Positions 15,807 through 24,439 of a DNA stretch of 64,000 bases are shown here, in pieces. The notes beneath the pieces are model-generated. The model searched no databases and was not told where the DNA came from. It was given only the letters and a program-made list of their open reading frames with translations. A program made the translations under genes and the position numbers. The stretch comes from Clostridiales bacterium (GTDB taxonomy: Bacteria; Bacillota; Clostridia; Christensenellales; CAG-138), in assembly GCA_019416935.1 (NCBI GenBank), contig DXWI01000013.1, positions 3,464 to 67,463 on the forward strand, in the 5' to 3' direction. How positions within the stretch are numbered: position 1 is the stretch's first letter; each line of letters starts with the position of its first letter.

Positions 15807-17051
15807 ATGGAAATGTTGTCAAAACAAATCGAACAGCGAAACCAGAACAATGTTTTACAATGCATCGAGCAGGCCGGGGAAATCTCCCGCGCGGGCGTTG
15901 CCAAGCAGTTGGGACTCAGCCGCACCACGGTATCAAGCGCTGTTGCACGGCTGCTGGAGGCCGGGCTGGTATGTGAAGCCGATCAGGCGGATCCTTCTCA
16001 GAGCCGCGGCCGGCCCGGTATCCCGCTGTCGCTGACCACGGACATCTGGTACGCCGCCGGCGCGGCGTTGATCGACAATGAGATGCTGTTTGTCCTGACC
16101 GATTTGCGCGGCCGCATTGTAGACCGGTTGGCCGTTCCCGTAACGGACGGAACGTCGGACTCGTTCCTTCGCGCGCTTTCGGATGGATTTGAGACGATCG
16201 TTGCCCGCTGTCCCGGCAAGCTGCTGCCCATGCTCGGCGTCGGCTCGCCCGGTATGATCAACCACGGCCGGATCTTCTGGGCGTCGGATATGGGTTGGGA
16301 AAACATTCCCATCTCCGATCATCTCATGGGCGCGCTGGGGCTTCCCTCCACCGTGGTCAACCGCCACTGGGCAAGCTGCCTGAGTGAATACCACTTTGGC
16401 GTCGGCAAGGGCATCCAAAGCCTCATCTATGTGGGTATCAGCACCGGTATTGCGGCCTCCATCATCCTTGACGGCAAGCTGTTCACCGGCGCATACCACA
16501 ACGCGGGCGAAATCGGCCATACGGTTGTGAACCGAAACGGCCCGCGATGCAGCTGCGGCCGGCGCGGGTGCCTGCACGCCATCGCTTCCGAGCTGGCGCT
16601 GCGCAAGCATGTCAGCGAATACTATATCGCCCACCCCGGCCCGGCCGCCGTGCCGGATCCGCTGTGGGCGACCGTTCAGACGGGCGACCAGCCAGATATA
16701 CATTCCATCTGCCGCGCCGCGGCAGCGGGGCATCCGGTGGCGCTCTCCGAGCTGCAAACCGCAGCGCTGTATCTGGGTCTATCGATCAGTAATTTGACCA
16801 GCATGTTCAACCCGCAGTGCGTCATCGTCGGCGGTTCGCTGATCGATCACGGCGGAAAGCTGCTGACCGATCTGATCATCGACAGCGTGCGCGCGCACGG
16901 CAGCGCCGACACGCTCGACGCCGTTGAAATACGCCCCTGGTCGCTCGGCCGCTATTCCGGCGCGCTCGGCGCGGCGCGGTTGGTGCTCGATCAAAAGCGC
17001 ACGTTAGCGACGTCCCGCATGCCGTCGGAGGATGCGCGGACCCCAGCCTAG
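15807..17051 (+). CDS. ROK family transcriptional repressor
   Basis: A 414-residue regulator. The N-terminal winged helix is 'QCIEQAGEISRAGVAKQLGLSRTTVSSAVARLLEAGLV', followed by a ROK domain with the zinc motif 'CSCGRRGCLHAIAS' and 'GEIGHTVV'. It is XylR/NagC-like: sugar or metabolite binding releases DNA. The sugar-kinase ATP loop is degenerate, as in regulators. It is transcribed divergently from the enolase/ABC operon and probably controls it. There is no ribosome site before the ATG; ATG 15813 is an alternative start. Confidence 0.88.
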   Translation: MEMLSKQIEQRNQNNVLQCIEQAGEISRAGVAKQLGLSRTTVSSAVARLLEAGLVCEADQADPSQSRGRPGIPLSLTTDIWYAAGAALIDNEMLFVLTDLRGRIVDRLAVPVTDGTSDSFLRALSDGFETIVARCPGKLLPMLGVGSPGMINHGRIFWASDMGWENIPISDHLMGALGLPSTVVNRHWASCLSEYHFGVGKGIQSLIYVGISTGIAASIILDGKLFTGAYHNAGEIGHTVVNRNGPRCSCGRRGCLHAIASELALRKHVSEYYIAHPGPAAVPDPLWATVQTGDQPDIHSICRAAAAGHPVALSELQTAALYLGLSISNLTSMFNPQCVIVGGSLIDHGGKLLTDLIIDSVRAHGSADTLDAVEIRPWSLGRYSGALGAARLVLDQKRTLATSRMPSEDARTPA

Positions 17052-17149
17052 GCGCGGCTGTATCCCTGAAGGTGCAGCGGCGGTCCGCGCGTCGGGTTTT
17101 GTTCCGGCCGTTTTGGACGGCATGCCCGTCCGTATACTGCAATCAAAAT

Positions 17150-17186
17150 AAACACGCCCGTTTTTCCAAGCAAGAGGGGCGTGTTT
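17150..17186. terminator. Bidirectional terminator
   Basis: A perfect 10-bp stem AAACACGCCC (17150-17159) with GGGCGTGTTT (17177-17186), a 17-nt loop and T-runs on both sides, between convergent ROK genes. Confidence 0.8.
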
Positions 17187-17306
17187 TTGTTTGTTTCTGT
17201 ATTGGTTTTATAAAACGGCCTATTTGGAGGCGCTGCGGCAGATGCACTCCGGCTTTTATGCCGGTCGTCAGGGGTGATATCGGGAAGCGGTGCCCCTCCC
17301 CGCTCC

Positions 17307-18251
17307 TTACATTTGATCCAGATACGCCGCGCCGATGGTACCCGCCGTGTTGCCGAGCGCCGCCCTTTCAATGGGCGGTACGCCGATGACGCTACTGGCA
17401 AACACATATCGCGGCGCTTTTTCCCGGATGGGGTCGAGCAAAAAATCGCCGGCGCCGGACAATCCGCCGCCAATGAGCACCATTTGCGGACGAAAGATGC
17501 TCACAAATCCCCCAATGCCGTTGGCAACATAGTCGGTATACCGGTCGACAACGCGAAGCGCCGTTTCATCGCCCGTTTTTGCGCAGTCGATCACAAGCTT
17601 GCCCGTAACCGCGCCCTCTTCGGCCGCTGCCGCATGCAGCGCGGATTCCGGGTGCGCGGCCATTGCATCCCTGGCCTGACGGATCAGCGCAGTCACGGAA
17701 GCGTAGGATTCGAGGCAGCCGTTGATGCCGCAGGTACAGGGATAGCCCCCCGCAGTCAACGGCGTATGGCCAAGCTCCGCGCCCATGCCATCGGCGCCGC
17801 AGAACAGCTTTCCGTCAAGGATGACGCCGCCGCCCACGCCCGTGCCAAGCGTCAGCATGATGACATTGCGGCAGCCCTTCGCCGCGCCGGCAATCGCCTC
17901 GCCCGCAATGGCGCAATTGGCGTCATTGCCGATATAAACGGGTGCCGGCAGACGCTTCTCCAGTTCTTCGCGCAGCGGCACGTCACGCCAGTTGGTGTTG
18001 CCGGAAAACACCAGCCGCCCCGTGCTCGGGCTGATGCGGCCCGGCGTGCCGATCCCGACGCAGGGAAAATCCCGCACGCTGAGGCCGGCCTGTTCCGCAA
18101 CCGTCTCTGCCGCTGCTGCAATGTCTGCCACCACGCGTAAAAACCCGTCCTCCGTCGGTCTGGAGTGTTGGCAAACGATGCGATGGTTTTCATCCACGAC
18201 GCCCGCCTTGATGGTGGTTCCGCCCAAATCGATACCAATCCGATACTGCAT
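17307..18251 (-). CDS. ROK family sugar kinase (glucokinase-like)
   Basis: A 314-residue kinase beginning MQYRIGIDLGGTTIKAGVVD, the phosphate-binding loop. It has 'GNDANCAIAGEAIAG' with the catalytic Asp, 'TLGTGVGGGVILDG', 'GAELGHTPL' and the zinc-binding 'CTCGINGCLESYAS'. It probably phosphorylates glucose or a related hexose. GGGGGGAG lies 6 nt before the ATG; the frame stays open far upstream without coding character. It is convergent with the ROK repressor. Confidence 0.9.
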   Translation of the reverse strand: MQYRIGIDLGGTTIKAGVVDENHRIVCQHSRPTEDGFLRVVADIAAAAETVAEQAGLSVRDFPCVGIGTPGRISPSTGRLVFSGNTNWRDVPLREELEKRLPAPVYIGNDANCAIAGEAIAGAAKGCRNVIMLTLGTGVGGGVILDGKLFCGADGMGAELGHTPLTAGGYPCTCGINGCLESYASVTALIRQARDAMAAHPESALHAAAAEEGAVTGKLVIDCAKTGDETALRVVDRYTDYVANGIGGFVSIFRPQMVLIGGGLSGAGDFLLDPIREKAPRYVFASSVIGVPPIERAALGNTAGTIGAAYLDQM

Positions 18252-18447
18252 ATCAATCTCCCCCCGCTTTCCGGTTCTTCTATCATGCCCATGCGCTCGG
18301 CCTCCCAGCCGCAGAGCGCCCGATGCGCATATCGTTCTCCGAATCGAATGCCTGTTTTGCCTATCATTCCGGTTCCATGTTTGTTTCTCAGCTGTTCCGG
18401 CAGCAGCGCCTTTGTCTTTGCAGGTGAGCCGGCCGGACAATCCGTTT

Positions 18448-18463
18448 GAAAGCGAGCGCTTTC
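18448..18463. promoter_or_regulatory. Palindromic operator candidate (LacI-family/cre-like)
   Basis: GAAAGCG-AG-CGCTTTC resembles operators of LacI/GalR-type repressors and lies about 200 nt upstream of the ROK kinase gene. A short hairpin with GTTTTTC following is an alternative reading (minor terminator on the plus strand). Confidence 0.3.
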
Positions 18464-18540
18464 GTTTTTCTCTCATATGGCGCGGCCGCAAGCGCCTCGC
18501 ACACCAATACGCCAAAGCACCTATTATTTTACAATAATAT

Positions 18541-18576
18541 ACGGTATGCCGCAACCCGCTTGCCGCAGCATACCGT
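18541..18576 (-). terminator. Hairpin at the end of the pepF operon
   Basis: A 9-bp stem ACGGTATGC (18541-18549) with GCATACCGT (18568-18576) lies 25 nt after the last stop on the minus strand; the downstream sequence is AT-rich rather than a clean U-tract. Confidence 0.5.
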
Positions 18577-18600
18577 TCGTTTTAGTTATATGGTCCGGCC

Positions 18601-18930
18601 TCAGTCCCAGTCGATCAGACCGGACTCCTCGAGATATTCCTCGCTGTAATCGAGGAAATCCTCGGCAAAACGCATGGCGTACATCTTATGCTCCGGAAAC
18701 GCTTCCATCAATGCGGCCTGCACCCGTTCAAACGCCTCGTCGTCATCGTATACGCCGCCGTCGAGCACGCCGCTCTTCTCCATATAGTCCTGCTCCGCCT
18801 GCTGTGCTCTCGCAACCATTGCGTCGAGATCCACGCCGTCGAGCACCAGAAAATCGCCCTGCTCGCGGAATTTGGCCAGGATATAGGCGCGCGCCGCCGC
18901 CGCATCGAATACCGCTTCGTTCTGTTCCAT
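18601..18930 (-). CDS. Conserved-looking hypothetical acidic protein
   Basis: A 109-residue acidic protein rich in Asp/Glu, Ala and Tyr ('DYSEEYLEESGLIDWD' at the C-terminus), predicted helical, with no signal peptide or membrane segment. I do not recognise a family. TAAGGAG lies 7 nt before the ATG, and the gene starts 10 nt after the pepF stop, so it is probably translated from the pepF message. Confidence 0.6.
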   Translation of the reverse strand: MEQNEAVFDAAAARAYILAKFREQGDFLVLDGVDLDAMVARAQQAEQDYMEKSGVLDGGVYDDDEAFERVQAALMEAFPEHKMYAMRFAEDFLDYSEEYLEESGLIDWD

Positions 18931-18940
18931 CGTTATCTCC

Positions 18941-20719
18941 TTATTTCAAAAGTTCGCACAGTTCATCCACGCCGCGCTCAAACACCTCGAGCGCCGAGAC
19001 AATGCTGTTCTTATCGGTCAGATCCACGCCCGCGTTCTGCAACAGGCGGATCGGATAATCGCTGCCGCCGCTCGAGAGAAACTCGAGATACCGCGGCGTT
19101 CCGTTGTTCTCCAGAATGTCCCTCGCAAGAGCCGTGGCCGTGCAGATGCCGGTGGCATACTGGTACACATAGAACGCATTATAAAAATGCGGAATGCGCA
19201 TCCACTCGCTGGCAATATCCTCGTCCACAACCACGCCGTCGTAGTACAGCTCGTTGAGCTTGCGGTAGACGTCGTTCAGGCTCTCGACCGTCAGCGGCTC
19301 TCCGTTCTCCGCCATGCGGTGTGCCTTGAGTTCAAACTCGGCAAACATCGTCTGGCGGAAGCAGGTCGTGCGATAGCTCTCGAGCTGTTGATTGAGCAGG
19401 TAGGCACGCTTGACCCGGTCGGTCTCCTTGCCGAGCAGGTACTGCATCATGAGCGTTTCATTGACGGTGGAAGCGACCTCCGCGACCATGATCTTGTAAT
19501 CGGCGGTCTCGTACGGCTGCTTCTCGTTGGAATGGTACGAGTGCATGGCATGGCCGAGCTCGTGTGCCAGCGTGAACGCATGGTCTACATTGTCCTGATG
19601 GTTGAGCAGCACGAACGGATGTACGCCATAAACGCCCCATGAGAATGCGCCGGAGGTCTTGCCGGCATTCTCGTACACATCGATCCAATGGTTGTTGTAC
19701 GCCTCATCGAGCAGCTCCCCATAGCGCTCTCCCAGCGGCTTGAGCGCCGTCTTCACGAGCGTCTTGGCCTCCTCGTAGTCCATCGGCATGGCGCAGTCCG
19801 GCACGATGGGCGTATACAGATCGTACATTTCAAGCTGATCGAGCCCGAGCATGCGCTTACGCAGCTCCAGATATTTTTGCAGTGCGGGCAGCTTTTCATG
19901 CACTGCCTCGATGAGCTGCTCGTACACCGCGACCGGCACGTTGTTACCGTCCAGTGCAGCCTCGAGCGAGCCGGCATATCCACGCGCACGGGCACGGAAC
20001 ACATCCGCCTTGACGGACGCGGCATACGTTGCCGCGATGGTGTTACGGACGCTGCGATACGCCTTGTACAATCCGCGGAAAGCATCGCAGCGCACGCGGC
20101 GGTCGGCGCTTTCCAGCAGCAGGCCGTAGGTGCTGTGTGTCAGCTTGATCTCCTTGCCGTTTTCATCCACTACCGTTCCAAAATCCAGGTCCACATCGGA
20201 CAGCATGGTGAACGCATTGTCCGCGCCGCCGAGCGGGTCCTCCGCCATGGCCAGAATGCGCTCCTCCGCGGCGCTGAGCGTGTGTGCGCGCTGCCGGTCG
20301 AGATCCTGCAGGAAGAATCGGAAGGACTTGAAGCGCGGCTCCTCTGCCCAGCCAAGCAGCGTTTCCGGGTCAATCGACAGGATTTCCGGCTGGACGAACG
20401 ATGAGGCCGCCTGCGCGGCGATGATGGTCTGCATGGCCCGGTCGGTCATGCCCTGATATGTGGAATTGCCGTTGTCGGTGTCCTTGTGCAGGTGCGCATA
20501 GGTATAGATGAGCAGCAGCTGCCGGTCGGCGTTGCTCTGCAGCTTCAGCAGTTCGAGCAGCGTGTCCGCGCTCTCGCCGAGCCGCCCGCGATAGCTCTCA
20601 ATTCTCTCAATGTTCCTCTGTGCCTCAAGGAGCGCCTGCTCCCAAGCGGCGTCGCTCTCAAAGATATCCGTCAACCGCCACTGGAGCTGCGGATCCATTT
20701 CCTGACGGGTTTTTGACAT
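18941..20719 (-). CDS. pepF: Oligoendopeptidase F
   Basis: A 592-residue M3 family zinc metallopeptidase that degrades medium-length peptides in the cytoplasm. The HEXXH motif is in 'FTLAHELGHAMHSYHSN', with the downstream Glu in 'MVAEVASTVNETLM'. The N-terminal 'WRLTDIFESDAAWE' is the PepF_N signature. AAGGAGG precedes MSKTRQEM; the longer open frame upstream overlaps the promoter. Length is normal for the family. Confidence 0.95.
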   Translation of the reverse strand: MSKTRQEMDPQLQWRLTDIFESDAAWEQALLEAQRNIERIESYRGRLGESADTLLELLKLQSNADRQLLLIYTYAHLHKDTDNGNSTYQGMTDRAMQTIIAAQAASSFVQPEILSIDPETLLGWAEEPRFKSFRFFLQDLDRQRAHTLSAAEERILAMAEDPLGGADNAFTMLSDVDLDFGTVVDENGKEIKLTHSTYGLLLESADRRVRCDAFRGLYKAYRSVRNTIAATYAASVKADVFRARARGYAGSLEAALDGNNVPVAVYEQLIEAVHEKLPALQKYLELRKRMLGLDQLEMYDLYTPIVPDCAMPMDYEEAKTLVKTALKPLGERYGELLDEAYNNHWIDVYENAGKTSGAFSWGVYGVHPFVLLNHQDNVDHAFTLAHELGHAMHSYHSNEKQPYETADYKIMVAEVASTVNETLMMQYLLGKETDRVKRAYLLNQQLESYRTTCFRQTMFAEFELKAHRMAENGEPLTVESLNDVYRKLNELYYDGVVVDEDIASEWMRIPHFYNAFYVYQYATGICTATALARDILENNGTPRYLEFLSSGGSDYPIRLLQNAGVDLTDKNSIVSALEVFERGVDELCELLK

Positions 20720-20756
20720 GGTTTTCCTCCTTGAAAATTTTGGTTTATTTTTTTTA

Positions 20757-20785
20757 ATGATAGCACGTTTCTTTCGCCGTGTCAC
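20757..20785 (-). promoter_or_regulatory. Promoter of pepF operon
   Basis: Minus-strand GTGACA (plus 20780-20785), 17-nt spacer, TGC-TATCAT (-10 at 20757-20762, extended). The -35 overlaps the stop region of the upstream 83-residue gene. Confidence 0.55.
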
Positions 20786-21033
20786 CCCGTGATGCGGGTA
20801 TTTGCCTGCATTTCGACAAACCATTTTGGATCTTCATAGTAGAGATACCGTTCCCTGCCGCCGATCAGGCAGCGATAGCGCAGACCGGTTCCGCCTGCTT
20901 TGAGACTCGCCGCACGGCGCACATCCGTCACGCGGTCGACCGGAAAGCGCCGGCCGTCCTCCCAGATGATACACAGCGGTCTGAGCCCGCCGCCCTCATC
21001 GAACCGGGCTTCCACCGCAACATACTGTTTCAT
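20782..21033 (-). CDS. Small conserved protein coupled to dinB
   Basis: An 83-residue protein (MKQYVAVEARFDEGGGLRPL...) predicted all-beta, with 'IWEDGRRFPVDRVTDVRRAASL' and 'GTGLRYRCLIGGRERYLYYE'. I recognise it as a small protein that often follows Y-family polymerase genes in Firmicutes; it resembles the DUF6504 group found beside translesion polymerases in Actinobacteria, but that link is uncertain. It overlaps the dinB stop by 4 nt, so it is co-translated under LexA control. The function is unknown. Confidence 0.7.
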   Translation of the reverse strand: MKQYVAVEARFDEGGGLRPLCIIWEDGRRFPVDRVTDVRRAASLKAGGTGLRYRCLIGGRERYLYYEDPKWFVEMQANTRITG

Positions 21034-22295
21034 GTTTCCTCCTCCGCAATCGTTCGCCGCCAGCCAGCCGGGTGGATCGTGTTCTCCTCGCGCGGATTCA
21101 GCCCGCCGATATCCGTATCGGTCAGGAAGATCGCCCGACCGATGCTGTGATACCCAAAGCGCCGCCGGATGTCGTCCACCGCCGCCTCGGCGCGGGCCGC
21201 GCGGTCGCGCGCCGCCTCATCCTCAAACAGGGAGAGCTGTGACGGCGCATGCGGGCCAAGCAGCTCCGATGTGCCGACAGACAGGCTCCTCACCGGCGTC
21301 TGCCAATGATAGTTTGCCCGAAACAGCGCCATAGCAAGCGCGGCAAGCTCCATCGTCAAATTGCTCGGTTTTTCGAGCTTTGCCTGCCGCGTAAAGGAGA
21401 ACAGTCCGGCGTCGCGCACGGACAGATGCACCGTGCGCGCCCGCTGCCCATTGGCGCGCAGCCGCGCCGCGACCGATTCGCACAGCATGGTGATCGTCAG
21501 ATATACATCCTGCTCACAGGTCAAATCGCGCGGCGTTGTGACGCCGTTTCCGATCGACTTTGCCTCCCGCTCCGCATCCATTCGCTCCACCGGCACGCTG
21601 TCCCGACCGTTTGCAAAGTCATGCAGCATCAGCCCGACCTTGCCAAAGTGCGACTTGAGCACCGCCGCGGGCATTCCGGCCAGTTCCCCAATCGTATCCA
21701 CGCCCATGCGGCGAAGCTTTTCGGTTGTGGCTCTGCCGATATACAGCAAATCGGAGACCGGCAGCGGCCAGACCTTTTCGCGATAATTCTGCGGCGTGAT
21801 CAGCGTAACAGCGTCGGGCTTTTTCATGTCTGATCCCAGCTTTGCAAACACCTTGTTGGGCGCAACGCCGATCGAAGCGGTAATGCCCAATTCGGTTTTA
21901 ACGCGCAGACGAATTTCATCGGCAATGCGGCGGGCATCGGCAAAATTGTTCGTGATCGCCGTCACATCAATCCAGTTCTCATCGAGGCCGAACGCCTCGA
22001 CCCGGTCGGAATATTCGGCGTAAATCTCTCTGCCGAGGCGGGAAAAGCGCTGGTAGGCCGGAAAATCCGGCTGGACGGTGACGAGCGCCGGGCACTTTTG
22101 GCGTGCCTGCCAGATGGCCTCCCCCGTTTTGACGCCGAAGCGCTTGGCCGTCTCGTTCTTGGCAAGAATGATCCCGTGGCGCGCTGCCGGATCGCCCGCG
22201 ACCGCCACCGGTCTGCCGCGCAGCGCCGGGTCGAGCAGACATGCGACGGAGGCATAAAACCCATTGAAATCCGCGTGCAGAATCCTTCGTTCCAT
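21030..22295 (-). CDS. dinB: DNA polymerase IV / Y-family translesion polymerase
   Basis: A 421-residue Y-family polymerase. 'ILHADFNGFYASVACLLDP' holds the first catalytic Asp; the second acidic pair is in 'FGLDENWIDVT', a variant of the usual SxDExxxDVT. It has the helix-hairpin-helix 'LLYIGRATTEKLRRMGVDTIGELA' and a beta-clamp binding peptide 'QLSLFEDE' near residue 380. I start at the ATG 7 nt after AAAGGAG; the ATG 6 nt upstream is too close to that site. A LexA box overlaps its transcription start. Confidence 0.93.
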   Translation of the reverse strand: MERRILHADFNGFYASVACLLDPALRGRPVAVAGDPAARHGIILAKNETAKRFGVKTGEAIWQARQKCPALVTVQPDFPAYQRFSRLGREIYAEYSDRVEAFGLDENWIDVTAITNNFADARRIADEIRLRVKTELGITASIGVAPNKVFAKLGSDMKKPDAVTLITPQNYREKVWPLPVSDLLYIGRATTEKLRRMGVDTIGELAGMPAAVLKSHFGKVGLMLHDFANGRDSVPVERMDAEREAKSIGNGVTTPRDLTCEQDVYLTITMLCESVAARLRANGQRARTVHLSVRDAGLFSFTRQAKLEKPSNLTMELAALAMALFRANYHWQTPVRSLSVGTSELLGPHAPSQLSLFEDEAARDRAARAEAAVDDIRRRFGYHSIGRAIFLTDTDIGGLNPREENTIHPAGWRRTIAEEET

Positions 22296-22314
22296 CCCCA
22301 TGCTCCTTTGTTCT

Positions 22315-22336
22315 CATACGAACATTTGTTCGTATG
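22315..22336. promoter_or_regulatory. LexA (SOS) operator of dinB
   Basis: A near-perfect palindrome with core CGAACATTTGTTCG (22319-22332) matches the Firmicutes SOS box CGAAC-N4-GTTCG. It sits immediately downstream of the -10, over the predicted start site. Confidence 0.92.
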
Positions 22337-22341
22337 CCTTT

Positions 22342-22369
22342 ATTATAGCCCATTCACCAAGAAAGTCAA
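22342..22369 (-). promoter_or_regulatory. SigA promoter of dinB
   Basis: Minus-strand TTGACT (plus 22364-22369), 16-nt spacer and TATAAT (22342-22347), with the LexA box directly downstream. Confidence 0.8.
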
Positions 22370-22411
22370 TGGGTAATTTTTTACAGTTTTGAAAAGGCGT
22401 TGCATGAGGAA

Positions 22412-22440
22412 TTGCTTTTTCCCATACGGTATGCTATGTT
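22412..22440 (+). promoter_or_regulatory. Promoter of MBL-fold lipoprotein (leaderless)
   Basis: TTGCTT (22412-22417), 17-nt spacer, TATGTT (22435-22440); the ATG follows 6 nt later and there is no ribosome site between. Confidence 0.5.
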
Positions 22441-22446
22441 TGACCC

Positions 22447-23280
22447 ATGAAGAGATTTGTTTTGTTGTTTCTGTGCGTCGCCTGCCTGTTGTGCGGCTGC
22501 CGCCACGGCGGCGGCACATTGAACGTGCACGTGTTTTCCATCGGACAGGCGGACAGCATCCTGCTGACAGACGGCGGCGCGTCGGTGCTCATCGACACCG
22601 GAGAAAAGGATGATGGCGGACAGATTGCGGATTCGCTGTCCGCGCTCGGTATCGACCGGATCGACCTGCTGATATTGACCCACTTCGATAAGGATCATAT
22701 CGGCGGCGCGCCGGAGCTGCTCTCGCGCGTGGCGGTCGATCGCGTGCTGACGCCCGCCTATACGCCGGACAGCAAGCGCTATAAAAAGCTTCTCGAAGCG
22801 CTGGATCAGGCCGGACTCACCGCGCAGCAGCTGGCCGCGGATACGTCGCTGTCGGTCGGCGGCATGGCGCTCGATATCTGGACACCCAAAGCGGCCTATG
22901 CGGCAAGCGACGCTGCGGAACAGGCGGACACGGACAACGATCAGTCGCTCGTCGTGCGGCTGGCCTTCGGCGATACCCGCCTGCTGCTCCTTGGCGACGC
23001 AGAGGATGCGCGCACCGAAGAACTGCTCGGCGGCGGCTATGACCTTGCCTGCGACATTCTCAAAATACCGCATCACGGCCGGTACCATGCGACCAGCGGC
23101 GCGCTGCTCGACGCGGCCGCTCCCGCCTATGCGCTCATCACCGACTCCACGAAAAACCCGGCTGAAACCGACCTGATCGCGCTGCTCGACGCACGCGGTA
23201 TTCAAACGATGCGCACCATGGACGGCGATCTGGTCCTTACCATACAGGGCGGCCGGATCACCGCCGCGATCGATCGCTGA
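22447..23280 (+). CDS. MBL-fold hydrolase lipoprotein (ComEC C-terminal-like)
   Basis: A 277-residue surface lipoprotein: signal peptide MKRFVLLFLCVACLLCGC with a lipobox, then a metallo-beta-lactamase fold with 'LLILTHFDKDHIGG' (HxDxDH metal motif), 'LLLLGDAED' and 'ILKIPHHGRYHATSG'. This arrangement resembles the nuclease domain of ComEC and stand-alone 'competence-like' hydrolases. A role on extracellular nucleic acid or phosphoesters is a reasonable guess. The start is leaderless by promoter position. Confidence 0.87.
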   Translation: MKRFVLLFLCVACLLCGCRHGGGTLNVHVFSIGQADSILLTDGGASVLIDTGEKDDGGQIADSLSALGIDRIDLLILTHFDKDHIGGAPELLSRVAVDRVLTPAYTPDSKRYKKLLEALDQAGLTAQQLAADTSLSVGGMALDIWTPKAAYAASDAAEQADTDNDQSLVVRLAFGDTRLLLLGDAEDARTEELLGGGYDLACDILKIPHHGRYHATSGALLDAAAPAYALITDSTKNPAETDLIALLDARGIQTMRTMDGDLVLTIQGGRITAAIDR

Positions 23281-23442
23281 GTGCGGCAGCGGCGGACGCC
23301 CGCTGCCCCCGGCGAAAAATCGGGTTTTCCTTGCAAACGGCAGTATCCACAATCAAGATGCACGGTCGTCTTTTCAAATGATTGCCGGACAGCAGCGCCG
23401 TATGGATGTGCAGTGCATACCCGCAGCAAAAGGAGTTTGGAT

Positions 23443-24327
23443 ATGAAAAAATGTTTTGCCTCCCTGCTCTGCCTGATTTTGAGTCTGCCCCTGTTGGGAT
23501 GTGCCGATTTGCCTCCGATTGAAGCGACGCCGACGCCCGCGAATGCGGAACCGTCTCCCGCTGCAAGGGATTCTCTGATCACGGTGCATTCCGGGGGGGA
23601 CAGCATCGAGCCGTATATGCACTTTTCCTACTCAAGCACATGGATGGGCGACGGGTTTTTAGCGGCTGACGGTACGCCGCTTCAGTGGGAGCTTTCCGAA
23701 TTGGCCGGGGCGGAAGCACTCCCCGCACTGACTTATGCGGAAGACTTCTCCGTGACATATGCGGAGAACGTGCGCTTTTCACAAATTCTGCTGTTCAGCG
23801 ATGAAACGACGCAGCTGGATACCCTGTATGATGTGAATGACTTATCCACGCTGGATGCGGGGTTCTATTATGCCGGCATTGCAATCGATGTGCGGGGAAT
23901 CCATATCGCCGAGGCCGACGCCTATGAGCACAGCGGATGGGTGTGTGCGTTTATTCTGCGCGTAGAGAAGGGCTTGCCGGACATGCCCGAACTGCGTGGC
24001 TGCTTCGACAGCGGCAGCATGGATATCGACGGCGACGGCGTAATCGAGGATTACACGATAGGCTATGGCCCGACATCCGGGCTGTTCACCTACGGCATAC
24101 GCGCGTGTGTAAACGGAGAGCCGAAATACTACAACCTATACAACAGTGACGCTTACAGGACGATACGCTTCGAGCAGGCGGCGGATGGCAGCGTTTTCCT
24201 GTTGACGCAGGAGCAGTCGGGCAGTACAAAGGCGTTCGCCGTCTCCGTTGAAAACGGGAACATCGTATTGACCGGAGAGGGCGGCGGTGTCGAGGCGTAT
24301 TGGGGTCCGCAGGGCGCAGGAAAGTGA
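23443..24327 (+). CDS. Hypothetical lipoprotein
   Basis: A 294-residue secreted lipoprotein: MKKCFASLLCLILSLPLLGC with lipobox LLGC, then a short Pro/Ala linker ('ATPTPANAEPSPA'). The body is beta-rich and acidic and contains a calcium-binding-like 'DIDGDGVIED' loop (about residue 210). I recognise no family. AAAAGGAG lies 7 nt before the ATG. It is downstream of the MBL-fold lipoprotein in the same direction but 160 nt away. Confidence 0.7.
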   Translation: MKKCFASLLCLILSLPLLGCADLPPIEATPTPANAEPSPAARDSLITVHSGGDSIEPYMHFSYSSTWMGDGFLAADGTPLQWELSELAGAEALPALTYAEDFSVTYAENVRFSQILLFSDETTQLDTLYDVNDLSTLDAGFYYAGIAIDVRGIHIAEADAYEHSGWVCAFILRVEKGLPDMPELRGCFDSGSMDIDGDGVIEDYTIGYGPTSGLFTYGIRACVNGEPKYYNLYNSDAYRTIRFEQAADGSVFLLTQEQSGSTKAFAVSVENGNIVLTGEGGGVEAYWGPQGAGK

Positions 24328-24419
24328 TGGTTCTCATGGCTTGAAACCCGCTGCGCACGAACGGAGCCGACAGCGCGCTTCTGCATTGTTCCCATCGTGA
24401 AATACAGCGGAAGCGGAGA

Positions 24420-24437
24420 GGCCCCCTTTGCGGGGCC
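24420..24437 (-). terminator. Terminator hairpin of DUF2200 gene
   Basis: GGCCCC-CTTTGC-GGGGCC lies just past the DUF2200 stop; its 6-bp stem has no clear U-tract. Confidence 0.45.
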
Positions 24438-24439
24438 GT

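Larger units (their letters stand above)
18252..18600. other. Intergenic region upstream of ROK kinase
   Basis: This 349-nt stretch holds a hairpin at the 3' end of the pepF operon and a LacI/cre-like palindrome (listed separately). No gene is evident; I could not pick a convincing promoter for the kinase. Confidence 0.4.

Noticed and set aside
18448..18463. Catabolite-responsive (cre) element
   Set aside because: The centre does not fit the cre consensus well (AG in place of the W-W positions); kept only as a generic LacI-family operator candidate.
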